From the NCBI GenBank assembly GCA_963925495.1, contig CAWUST010000051.1, positions 1 through 6,531 of the forward strand: a stretch of DNA of 6,531 bases. Reading direction: 5' to 3'. A model generated the notes under the pieces. That model did no database searches and was not told the origin of the DNA. It saw only the letters and a program-made list of their open reading frames with translations. Below are positions 1-6,442 of the stretch, one piece after another (the first letter of the stretch is position 1; each line of letters opens with the position of its first letter). A program made the translations under genes and the position numbers. Source of the stretch: UBA2108 sp963925495. GTDB taxonomy: Bacteria > Bacteroidota > Bacteroidia > Flavobacteriales_G > Salibacteraceae.

Positions 1-7
1 TTAAAAA

Positions 8-1351
8 TTACAACAACTCGTTTGCCAAATTTGCCAACTCACTTCTTTCGCCTTTCTCCAAAGTAATATGAGCAAATAAATCAGATCCTTTCAGTCTATC
101 AATTAAATAAGTTAGTCCATTGGATTGTGCATCTAGGTATGGTGAATCGATTTGATGGATATCGCCCGTAAAAATAATTTTAGTGTCTTCTCCAGCACGA
201 GTAATTATCGTTTTTATCTCGTGTGGCGTCAAATTTTGAGCTTCGTCAACTATAAAAAATACATTGCTTAAACTTCTACCTCTAATATAGGCCAACGGAG
301 TTACCAATAATTTTTCTTTGTCAACCATATCTTCAATTTTACGATATGCCTTGTCCGTTTCTTTAAATTGATTTTTAATGTATTTTAAATTGTCCCAAAG
401 GGGTTCCATATACGGATTGAGTTTCGATTTTATATCTCCTGGTAAAAAGCCAATATCTTTATTGGATAAGGGAACAACAGGACGCGCCAAAAGAATTTGT
501 TTGTAATTTTTAGCTTGCTCAATGGCTGATGAAAGAGCTAATAATGTCTTTCCAGTTCCAGCTACACCTTGTAATGTAACTAGTCTTATATTGGGATTAT
601 TCATTGCCTCAATGGCAAAGGTTTGTTCTGCGTTTCTTGGTTTTACACCATACATTTGCCGTTTTTCTACTCGCTCGAAATTTTCCGTTTCGGGATTAAA
701 AAAAGCCAATGTAGAAGCTTTTCCATTTTTAAAAATAAAAAAATGATTGTCGACCGGGCGCTTTTTGTACAACTCAGAATAATGAATTTTACCAACTTTA
801 AATAGCTTATCAATAAATTCTTTGGGTACGCCCTCTTTAATTGTTTTCCCAGTATACAGTTTGTCGATATCCTCTATTTTTCCGGTTTCGTAATCTTCAG
901 CCGGTAAGCCAACCGACTTGGCTTTAAGTCTTAGGTTTATATCCTTGGTAACCAAAGTAACTAAGGCATCTTTCTCTTCTTCTTGCAGGGTAATGGCAGA
1001 ATTTAGAATATAATGATCGGCCTTTTTTCCAGCGAAAACTTGATTCGCATCTAAAGATTTGGGGTTGGAATGCATCACAACCTTAAACCTTCCACTTTTT
1101 GGTCCATCCAGTTTTATCCAGTCCTTTAATATTGATTTCCCCGCCAAATCATCTACAAAACGAATAAATTCTCTTGCTTCGTAATTTTTAGTATCGTTTC
1201 CCTTCTTAAAATTATCCAGTTCTTCCAATACGGTAATCGGAATTGCCACATCGTTTTCCTGAAACGATTTTACTGCATTGTGGTCATAAATTATAACAGA
1301 AGTATCTAGAACAAATATTTTGCGTTTTGAAATCTTTTTTTTGACAGCCAT
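8..1351 (-). CDS. PhoH family protein: N-terminal PIN nuclease domain fused to PhoH P-loop ATPase
   Basis: This is a complete cytoplasmic protein of 447 aa. Residues about 11-150 form a PIN domain, with acidic residues where this fold keeps its metal ligands: D16 in FVLDTSV, E44 in LEELD and D137 in TKDINLR. Residues about 233-447 form the PhoH ATPase, with Walker A GVAGTGKT (262-269), Walker B FFIVDEAQN (365-373), the sensor motif FTGDIHQ (394-400) and a likely arginine finger in GERSE (R436). Length and domain order fit the PIN-PhoH (YlaK/PhoH2-type) branch, not the short PhoH ATPases. PhoH2 proteins are reported to couple ATP-dependent RNA unwinding to RNA cleavage; that activity here is inferred. 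The ATG at 1351 precedes a lysine-rich start (MAVKKKISKRK) directly before the PIN strand. The TAA stop lies 7 bp from the window edge, so any terminator is outside. The gene is divergent from the histidine kinase gene, and no antitoxin-like ORF precedes it. Confidence 0.95.
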   Translation of the reverse strand: MAVKKKISKRKIFVLDTSVIIYDHNAVKSFQENDVAIPITVLEELDNFKKGNDTKNYEAREFIRFVDDLAGKSILKDWIKLDGPKSGRFKVVMHSNPKSLDANQVFAGKKADHYILNSAITLQEEEKDALVTLVTKDINLRLKAKSVGLPAEDYETGKIEDIDKLYTGKTIKEGVPKEFIDKLFKVGKIHYSELYKKRPVDNHFFIFKNGKASTLAFFNPETENFERVEKRQMYGVKPRNAEQTFAIEAMNNPNIRLVTLQGVAGTGKTLLALSSAIEQAKNYKQILLARPVVPLSNKDIGFLPGDIKSKLNPYMEPLWDNLKYIKNQFKETDKAYRKIEDMVDKEKLLVTPLAYIRGRSLSNVFFIVDEAQNLTPHEIKTIITRAGEDTKIIFTGDIHQIDSPYLDAQSNGLTYLIDRLKGSDLFAHITLEKGERSELANLANELL

Positions 1352-1379
1352 AGAATTCTTAGAACTTAAAATTGAGCTA

Positions 1380-1387
1380 TAAAGTTA
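1380..1387 (-). promoter_or_regulatory. Possible -7 promoter box for the PhoH gene
   Basis: Read on the minus strand this is TAACTTTA, seven of eight positions of the Bacteroidetes -7 consensus TAnnTTTG. It lies 28 bases upstream of the PhoH ATG, a plausible leader length. No TTTG or TTG -33 element is visible at the usual 17-20 base distance, so the call rests on one degenerate box in AT-rich DNA. Confidence 0.25.
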
Positions 1388-1435
1388 ATGGACTATTTAA
1401 AATCATTGACTTATCGAAGAAGTATTTTTTACATC

Positions 1436-1443
1436 TACTTTTG
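1436..1443 (+). promoter_or_regulatory. Possible -7 promoter box for the histidine kinase gene
   Basis: TACTTTTG matches TAnnTTTG exactly and ends only 4 bases before the GTG start of the kinase gene. If used, transcription would begin at or within a few bases of the start codon, giving a leaderless or nearly leaderless mRNA. The nearest upstream TTG (1406-1408) is 27 bases away, too far for a standard -33 element, so this could be a chance match. Confidence 0.3.
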
Positions 1444-1447
1444 AACG

Positions 1448-2341
1448 GTGAGAAACAGGCGTAATACTTCTTTTTGGCTTTATGCAATTGGGTCATACAT
1501 ATTGATGCAATTTTTTTGGTGGGCTTGGCTTTTAATTAGTCAAAATACAGAAGAAGATTTAAGTCGAAGAATTTTAATGGTTGCTGGAGAAGGCTCGGTT
1601 TTCCTACTTCTTTTGTTTTTAGGTTTTCGGAAATTGCGAAAATCAATTGAACTTGAAGTTAACCTCGCACATACACAACAAAACTTTTTGCTTTCGGTTA
1701 CCCATGAATTAAATACACCATTAGCCACGATTAAACTTTACTTACAAACCATTTTAAAAAGAGATTTAGAAAAAATACAAATCGATGAAATCCTACAAAA
1801 TAGTATTTCTGAAACCGATAGATTAAAAGGGCTAGTAGATAACATATTAACCTCGGCTCGAATTGATGAAAATGAGTTAAAACTGCATGCCAGCAAGCAA
1901 AATCTAGGGGATCTCGTTCAAAAACTACTCAGTCCAAAAACTGCTCATGAAGGGTATAACCGCATTAAAACGCAAATAAAAAACGATGTGTATTGCCAGG
2001 TTGACCCTTTGGCAATTGCATCTATACTTCAAAATTTATTAGACAATGCCATAAAGTACGATCCTAGTGAAAAAGAAATCGTTGTGGTTGTTGATATTGT
2101 AAATGATTCCGCCATTTTAGAGGTCAAGGATCAGGGATTAGGAGTTTCAGCGAATAAAAAAACCGAGATATTTCAAAAATTTTATAGAGTTCAATCCGAA
2201 AAAACTCGATCAACAAAAGGAACTGGTCTTGGTTTATTTATTGTTCGTAATCTTGTAGAACTTCAAAATGGAGAAATTGAACATTTAGATAATTCACCTA
2301 TCGGAAGTATTTTTAATATTAAATTCCCTTCTATTACATGA
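1448..2341 (+). CDS. Sensor histidine kinase, minimal two-TM type (HisKA + HATPase_c)
   Basis: This 297-aa inner-membrane kinase would autophosphorylate and pass phosphate to a response regulator. Two hydrophobic segments (about 9-30 and 48-61) enclose a loop of only about 17 residues, and there is no HAMP or PAS domain. HisKA carries the phosphoacceptor H86 in SVTHELNTPLATI. The ATP-binding domain shows an N-box (NLLDNAIKY, N196/N200), G1 (DQGLG, 228-232), an F-box (IFQKFYRV) and G2 (KGTGLGLFIV, 257-266), so it appears catalytically intact. The start is GTG: an in-frame TGA at 1442-1444 rules out a longer frame, and the next ATG (1505, residue 20) would cut into the first membrane segment. 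Its TGA overlaps the ATG of the LEA2 lipoprotein gene by 4 bases, implying translational coupling. No response regulator gene lies in the window, so its partner and signal are unknown. The very short periplasmic loop suggests sensing within the membrane or through another protein. Confidence 0.93.
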   Translation: MRNRRNTSFWLYAIGSYILMQFFWWAWLLISQNTEEDLSRRILMVAGEGSVFLLLLFLGFRKLRKSIELEVNLAHTQQNFLLSVTHELNTPLATIKLYLQTILKRDLEKIQIDEILQNSISETDRLKGLVDNILTSARIDENELKLHASKQNLGDLVQKLLSPKTAHEGYNRIKTQIKNDVYCQVDPLAIASILQNLLDNAIKYDPSEKEIVVVVDIVNDSAILEVKDQGLGVSANKKTEIFQKFYRVQSEKTRSTKGTGLGLFIVRNLVELQNGEIEHLDNSPIGSIFNIKFPSIT

Positions 2342-2793
2342 GGTTTTTCAGATCATTTGTGTTTTCATTATTAGCTCTTTCTGCTTTCAGTTGCATAAAT
2401 TACGAAGAGGTAAAATTAATTGAATTTAATGATGCACAATTGCTCAGCCTTTCGCCAGAAGGTGCTGTTTTTAAATTAATTGCAACGGTTAAAAACCCAA
2501 ATGACTACACAATTAATTTACAAACCAAAGATCTGAAAGTATTTATAAATGATAATTTTTTGGGCACTGCCAATTTTAAAGAAAAAGTAAAATTGGAGAA
2601 AAACTCAACTAAAAAATACGAAGTAATCGTAGTATCTTCCATCCCATCTGATGGTAACATTGATATCGGTACAATTACCGCTTCGGCTCTTTTTTCAGGG
2701 TTAAAAGTAAAAGTGGAAGGTGATGTAAAAGCAACGGCGAAGGGCCTTTCTAAAACTATTGCAATTTCATTTACTGAAAAGGTAGAATTGTAA
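2338..2793 (+). CDS. LEA type 2 (WHy-like) family lipoprotein
   Basis: This is a small 151-aa envelope protein. The N-terminus is a lipoprotein signal: RFFR, a hydrophobic stretch (6-17), then AFSC with C19 as the probable lipidated cysteine. The remainder is a beta-rich domain matching the LEA_2 pattern. It has the characteristic KNPNDYTINL (52-61) after a hydrophobic strand, then KVFINDNFLG (67-76), a lysine-rich strand and a closing strand near 138-146. LEA2 domains are single beta-sandwich folds; in bacteria they are often found on lipoproteins with no defined enzymatic role, so the function is unknown. The ATG lies inside the kinase stop (ATGA), so the gene is almost certainly expressed with the kinase and may take part in its signalling; that is inference from position only. 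No acidic residues follow C19 in the first positions (INYEE), so there is no strong surface-export signal. No terminator with a T-run follows it. Confidence 0.85.
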   Translation: MRFFRSFVFSLLALSAFSCINYEEVKLIEFNDAQLLSLSPEGAVFKLIATVKNPNDYTINLQTKDLKVFINDNFLGTANFKEKVKLEKNSTKKYEVIVVSSIPSDGNIDIGTITASALFSGLKVKVEGDVKATAKGLSKTIAISFTEKVEL

Positions 2794-2805
2794 GGGAAGG
2801 CAATA

Positions 2806-2853
2806 GGTAGAAGATGTACCCCGCTATGTTGCGAAAGGCGCAACGTGTCTACC
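2806..2853. repeat. Imperfect palindromic intergenic repeat
   Basis: Outer arms GGTAGA (2806-2811) and TCTACC (2848-2853) are perfect complements. Inside them is a second perfect stem, GTTGCG (2828-2833) and CGCAAC (2839-2844), closing a 5-base AAAGG loop. The two stems are separated by 16 bases on the left and 3 on the right, so the whole is asymmetric. The right half, CGCAACGTGTCTACC, resembles the GTAGAGACG...CGTCTCTAC type of palindromic repeat that I recall from intergenic DNA of Bacteroidetes; the left half looks eroded. No T-run follows, so it is not a normal intrinsic terminator. It could instead be a structured 3' UTR of the kinase/LEA2 mRNA. Confidence 0.5.
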
Positions 2854-2856
2854 CTA

Positions 2857-2901
2857 ATTACCCGCATTCCGTCTCAAATGATTACCGCATCTAACATCTA
2901 A
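2857..2901. repeat. Short direct repeats in the intergenic islet
   Basis: ATTACCCGCAT (2857-2867) recurs as ATTACCGCAT (2881-2890), one C shorter, 24 bases apart. It is followed directly by a tandem heptamer, CATCTAA at 2888-2894 and 2895-2901. These lie immediately right of the palindrome and share its pyrimidine-rich character. They may be part of the same decayed repeat or a product of slippage. No function can be assigned. Confidence 0.35.
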
Positions 2902-2998
2902 AATCCTTTCCAAACGAACCCGTAATCTATCTTCTAGTAATTAACATTAAAAACGAATAAGTGTATCAGCTATTTACATTTAAGAAAGATCATAGAAC

Positions 2999-3006
2999 TA
3001 AATTTG
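2999..3006 (+). promoter_or_regulatory. Probable -7 promoter box for the DUF255 / YD-repeat operon
   Basis: TAAATTTG is an exact match to the Bacteroidetes -7 consensus TAnnTTTG and lies 52 bases upstream of the ATG at 3059, giving an untranslated leader of about 50 bases. No clear TTTG or TTG -33 element is seen 17-20 bases upstream; only T-rich sequence (TATTTACATTTA, 2971-2982) occupies that place. It is the best promoter candidate in the 265-base gap after the LEA2 gene. Confidence 0.42.
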
Positions 3007-3058
3007 CCGCGAGTAAACCTGCGTTTTTAAAATTAAGAAACAGGCTCAACACATTTAA

Positions 3059-5182
3059 ATGGTAAAAATGCGCACTCTTTTTTTAATTTTTGTGATGTTA
3101 AATGGTATCCAGAGTTGTACCGACACCACATCAAATTCTGATATCATGGAATCGAATCACGAATACACAAACAACTTGATTAATGAAACCAGTCCCTATC
3201 TACTTCAACACGCATACAACCCAGTTAATTGGCATCCATGGGGAGATGAGGCACTTCAAAAAGCCAAAGATGAAAACAAACTTATTATAGTAAGTATTGG
3301 TTACTCAGCATGTCATTGGTGTCATGTTATGGAACACGAGTCATTTGAAGATACAGCAGTTGCACGTATAATGAATGAAAATTTCATTTGTATAAAGGTA
3401 GATAGAGAAGAACGCCCGGATGTGGATGATGTTTACATGACGGCTGTTCAATTAATTACTGGTAGTGGTGGATGGCCGCTTAATTGTTTTGCTTTACCTG
3501 ATGGTCGTCCCGTATATGGAGGCACCTATTTTCCTAAAGACAGATGGGTGCAAACTTTAAATTCATTGGCAAAAGATTACCAAAACAATAGAGAGAAATG
3601 GCTAGAAGCAGCCGAACAATTGACAGAAGGGGTGAAAAATTCTGATTTACTTCCAATCAATAATGAAGCGGCTACTTTCACAATTGACACGTTAGATAAA
3701 ATGGTGACCGCTTGGAAAACAAGATTCGATAATAAAGAAGGTGGTCCAAATAGAGCCCCCAAATTTCCTATACCTAACAACTATAAATTTTTACTTCAAT
3801 ATGGATATCTGCAACAAGACAAAAATATTCTTGATTACGTAAAGCTAACTCTCGATAAAATGGCAATGGGTGGTATTTACGATCAAATAGGTGGAGGTTT
3901 CGCTCGCTACTCTACTGATGTGGATTGGAAGGTTCCTCATTTTGAAAAAATGCTTTATGATAATGCTCAATTACTTTCTTTATACTCGGATGCCTATAAA
4001 TATTATAAAAGCGATTTATACAAAGAAACAGTATACCAAACAGTTGATTTTATTGAAAGAGAATTAACACACAAAACAGGAGCTTTCTACTCAGCTCTTG
4101 ATGCAGATAGCGAAGGAGAAGAGGGTAAATATTATGTATGGACAGAAGATGAATTGAAAACTGTTTTAGGATCAGATTACGACTTAGCAAAAACCTTTTA
4201 TGAAATAGGAAAAAAAGGCCTTTGGGAACATGGAAATAATATTTTATTGCGAAATAAAAACCTTGTTGAAGTTGCAAAAAAAATGGGAATATCAACACGG
4301 GATGTTCAAGATAAAATGGCGTTAGTAGATAAGACTTTACTTAAAGCTAGGGAAAAACGAATTCACCCTGGTTTAGATGATAAAACACTAACAAGTTGGA
4401 ATGCCTTAACAATTACAGGTTTAGTTGACGCTTACGCGGCCTTTGGTGAAAAACGATTTTTAGATTTGGCGCTAAAAAACGCCAACTTCATATTACAAAA
4501 TCAAGTAACCAAAGAAGGAAAACTCTTGCATTCTTACAAGAATGGAACTTCAAAATTGGACGGATTTTTAGAGGATTATTGTTTTGTCACAGAAGCATGG
4601 ATTAAACTTTATCAAGTAACTTATGACATTAAGTGGCTTGAACGGGCCAAAAATCTTACGGACTATTCCATATCTCATTTCTACAATACAGAAAGAGGAA
4701 TGTTTTATTTTACCTCCAATACCTCTAGTGAGTTAATAGCACGTAAAATGGAATTAGCTGATAATGTAATTCCAGCTTCAAACTCAAGTATGGCAAATTC
4801 TCTTTTTGTACTCGGACATTATTTTGATAACAAAGCCTATTTAGGAATGGCCGAAACTATGCTTAATAATATTCAACCTCATATTACGGGCTATGGGTCG
4901 AATTATTCAAATTGGGGATTACTCTATTTAAATCAAACGTTTCCTTTTTATGAAATTGCCATTAGTGGAAATAAACTGGTCGATTACTCCAATAAAATAA
5001 ACGCCGAATATATTCCCAACAAAATGCTTATTGGATCCAAAAAAGAAAGTCCGCTTCCTTTGATGGAAGGCAAGTATGTTGAAGGAGAAACTTATATTTA
5101 TGTATGCGTGAATAAAGCATGTCAAATGCCTGTTAACAAAACTTCATTGGCAATAAAACAACTAAACTCAACTTTGAAATAA
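3059..5182 (+). CDS. DUF255 thioredoxin-fold / six-hairpin barrel protein (YyaL/SPATA20 family), predicted lipoprotein
   Basis: This 707-aa protein belongs to the COG1331 family. It has a thioredoxin-like N-terminal domain (about 36-195, Thioredox_DsbH/DUF255) and a C-terminal (alpha/alpha)6-barrel like those of GlcNAc epimerases and six-hairpin glycosidases. Visible family marks are SPYLLQHAYNPVNWHPW (45-61), the redox-type motif CHWC (85-88), KVDREERPDVD (113-123), the GGWP cis-proline region (137-140), PKFP (234-237), HFEKMLYDNAQL (294-305), ALDADSEGEEGKYYVW (346-361) and HPGLDDKTLTSWNAL (436-450). Most relatives have SWNGL in the last motif. The N-terminus is a lipoprotein signal ending IQSC (C20), which would tether the protein in the periplasm or outer membrane, whereas many relatives lack a signal. 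The biochemical function of the family is unsettled, so the CHWC motif supports redox activity only by analogy. The start at 3059 or ATG 3068 (M4) both keep the signal. A secreted YD-repeat protein gene follows after 12 bases. Confidence 0.92.
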   Translation: MVKMRTLFLIFVMLNGIQSCTDTTSNSDIMESNHEYTNNLINETSPYLLQHAYNPVNWHPWGDEALQKAKDENKLIIVSIGYSACHWCHVMEHESFEDTAVARIMNENFICIKVDREERPDVDDVYMTAVQLITGSGGWPLNCFALPDGRPVYGGTYFPKDRWVQTLNSLAKDYQNNREKWLEAAEQLTEGVKNSDLLPINNEAATFTIDTLDKMVTAWKTRFDNKEGGPNRAPKFPIPNNYKFLLQYGYLQQDKNILDYVKLTLDKMAMGGIYDQIGGGFARYSTDVDWKVPHFEKMLYDNAQLLSLYSDAYKYYKSDLYKETVYQTVDFIERELTHKTGAFYSALDADSEGEEGKYYVWTEDELKTVLGSDYDLAKTFYEIGKKGLWEHGNNILLRNKNLVEVAKKMGISTRDVQDKMALVDKTLLKAREKRIHPGLDDKTLTSWNALTITGLVDAYAAFGEKRFLDLALKNANFILQNQVTKEGKLLHSYKNGTSKLDGFLEDYCFVTEAWIKLYQVTYDIKWLERAKNLTDYSISHFYNTERGMFYFTSNTSSELIARKMELADNVIPASNSSMANSLFVLGHYFDNKAYLGMAETMLNNIQPHITGYGSNYSNWGLLYLNQTFPFYEIAISGNKLVDYSNKINAEYIPNKMLIGSKKESPLPLMEGKYVEGETYIYVCVNKACQMPVNKTSLAIKQLNSTLK

Positions 5183-5194
5183 ATAAAACCTAAT

Positions 5195-6097
5195 ATGACA
5201 AAACATCTCCTTGTTCTTTTTCTCATTCTTATATCAGAAATTTGTATTGGGCAAATTCTAGAGAGTTACCAGGGAAATAAAAAGCAGGGTAGAAGTGTTT
5301 TTAATTCCGAATTCATTAAAAAAAATATGATTAAAACAATCACTGGTCGTGTGTCCTTAAAGAGAGAAATGCAGCCAATAAGAAGAGAGGGAACTGTTGA
5401 ACAATATACTTTCAATCGAAATGGAGAAATGGTTGAAAGGTTGAAGTCCTTTAAAATGAGGGGCGGACAAATAGATACAACTCAAGATTATTTTAAATAC
5501 AACGATGTCGAGCATTTAATTGCACAAACCACATTCACTCTTTCTGGATACAACTCTATTCGTTACCAATATAATAGTGAGGGAAAGCCCACACAAGAAA
5601 CATTTATTCGAGGCGAAAACATCAACTCAAATTCTTATAAGCTAAAAAAAGGAAAAGAAACAGTTCTTAAAAATGAAGAGTTCAGTTACGTTCCAATTCA
5701 TGATAGTATATATAAAAAGATATATTTAAATAGAGTAGGAAAGCCTTACAAAGAGACGGTTGTAAGTGAAAATGCATTAGGCCAAATGAAGGGAGAACAT
5801 ACTCGTTACTACCTAACCAATAAAAAAGAATCGATTACTTATCAATATGATGTTCAAGGACGACTAAAAAAAATAATTGATTATTCTAATTTACTTGGCC
5901 TACAAACCATAACGAATACTTTTGAATATGACGAATTTGGAAATTTATTTTCTGGCAAAACCTACAAAAATGGAAAACTGACCCATTCGCAAGAGTTTAT
6001 CTATTTCGTACAAACCTTTTTACTAAAAGCCCAACTTTCAAAAAATGAAAGTGATAATAGCATTAAAATTATTCAGTATAGCTATGAGTACTATTGA
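5195..6097 (+). CDS. Secreted protein with degenerate YD (RHS-like) repeats, function unknown
   Basis: This is a 300-aa protein with a cleavable-type signal peptide: K3, a hydrophobic core LLVLFLILI (5-13), and likely cleavage after CIG (19). C17 lies inside the signal and does not make a good lipobox. The mature part carries spaced aromatic/Asx-Gly units typical of YD/RHS repeats or MORN-like antitoxin sheets: YTFNRNGEMVERLKSF (71-86), YQYNSEGKPTQETF (124-137), YLNRVGKPYKETV (177-189), YQYDVQGRLKKIIDY (216-230), and FEYDEFGNLF (243-252) followed by YKNGKL (257-262). The spacing is irregular and there is no RHS core or toxin tip, so it is not an RHS toxin. A stacked beta-hairpin structure is the likely fold. 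The C-terminus ends in an aromatic strand, IIQYSYEYY. It lies 12 bases after the DUF255 gene with no terminator between, so co-transcription is likely. I do not recognise a named family, and the role is unknown beyond the envelope location. Confidence 0.85.
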   Translation: MTKHLLVLFLILISEICIGQILESYQGNKKQGRSVFNSEFIKKNMIKTITGRVSLKREMQPIRREGTVEQYTFNRNGEMVERLKSFKMRGGQIDTTQDYFKYNDVEHLIAQTTFTLSGYNSIRYQYNSEGKPTQETFIRGENINSNSYKLKKGKETVLKNEEFSYVPIHDSIYKKIYLNRVGKPYKETVVSENALGQMKGEHTRYYLTNKKESITYQYDVQGRLKKIIDYSNLLGLQTITNTFEYDEFGNLFSGKTYKNGKLTHSQEFIYFVQTFLLKAQLSKNESDNSIKIIQYSYEYY

Positions 6098-6398
6098 TTG
6101 GAATTAATTCTTTAAATACACCCTTTTGGTAGCAACAACTTTTCTTAGACATTAAATAGCGTAATAGCAACTTATTAATAAACTACTTACACCATTAAAT
6201 GGAGCCATTTTGTGTCTTGATTGAATAACTAAAGGAATGAAAACCACAACGTCCAACCGGTAGTTCTTTTGTCATTTTTAGATACCTCCAGTCAATTCTC
6301 TAAATCCCTAAGTATTCTGATTTAAAATACTTACAGTGACCTTAATGTCTTTATAATTTATAATCAAATAAATTCAATCTTGATCCAAAAATTTAAAC
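6098..6398. other. Intergenic region between the YD-repeat gene and the rRNA operon terminator
   Basis: About 300 AT-rich bases with no gene I can support and no tRNA cloverleaf. It holds an 8-bp inverted repeat, TAAGTATT (6309-6316) / AATACTTA (6326-6333), with a 9-base loop and no T-run after it, which could be a weak terminator or decay-blocking hairpin for the plus-strand operon. It also holds a compact dyad, AAATGG-AG-CCATTT (6197-6210). A 26-codon minus-strand frame (6275 down to 6195) has an unusually good GGAGG in front of its ATG, but nothing else supports it as a gene. Confidence 0.6.
6309..6333 (+). other. Weak inverted repeat, possible 3'-end hairpin of the upstream operon
   Basis: Perfect 8-bp arms TAAGTATT and AATACTTA flank a 9-base loop. 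The stem has only two G-C pairs and is followed by CAGTGACC, not by thymines, so it does not qualify as a standard intrinsic terminator. It lies about 210 bases past the YD-repeat gene stop. The call is low confidence. Confidence 0.2.
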
Positions 6399-6436
6399 AA
6401 AAAAAACCCATACTAAATAAATAGTATGGGTTTTTT
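6399..6436 (-). terminator. Intrinsic terminator of the rRNA operon, probably bidirectional
   Basis: Perfect 15-base arms at 6401-6415 and 6422-6436 (core CCCATACTA / TAGTATGGG with flanking A6/T6) close a 6-base loop. On the minus strand the hairpin begins 6 bases after the 5S gene and its CCC...GGG core is followed by eight T (complement of 6399-6406), a classic Rho-independent terminator for the rRNA operon. On the plus strand the GGG is followed by six T, so it may also stop read-through from the YD-repeat operon into the antisense of the rRNA genes. Confidence 0.88.
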
Positions 6437-6442
6437 CAAAAA

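Noticed and set aside
2828..2844. GTTGCG/CGCAAC hairpin as an intrinsic terminator for the kinase/LEA2 operon
   Set aside because: No thymine run follows on either strand; the flanking sequence is GTGTCTACCC on the plus strand.
2505..2867. Open frame of 120 codons on the minus strand opposite the LEA2 gene
   Set aside because: It lies almost entirely antisense to a well-supported lipoprotein gene, shows no domain motif, and starts inside the palindromic islet. It is best explained as a by-product of the codon use of the real gene.
2814..2894. 26-codon plus-strand frame inside the GC-richer islet
   Set aside because: There is no ribosome-binding site, the frame runs straight through both arms of the palindrome, and the composition is better explained by the repeat itself.
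5195..6097. YD-repeat protein as an RHS or contact-dependent toxin
   Set aside because: At 300 aa it is far shorter than RHS proteins, lacks the RHS core and a variable toxin tip, and has no immunity gene after it.
6098..6400. tRNA gene next to the rRNA operon
   Set aside because: No paired acceptor stem, T-loop GTTCRANNC or CCA end could be traced in either orientation.
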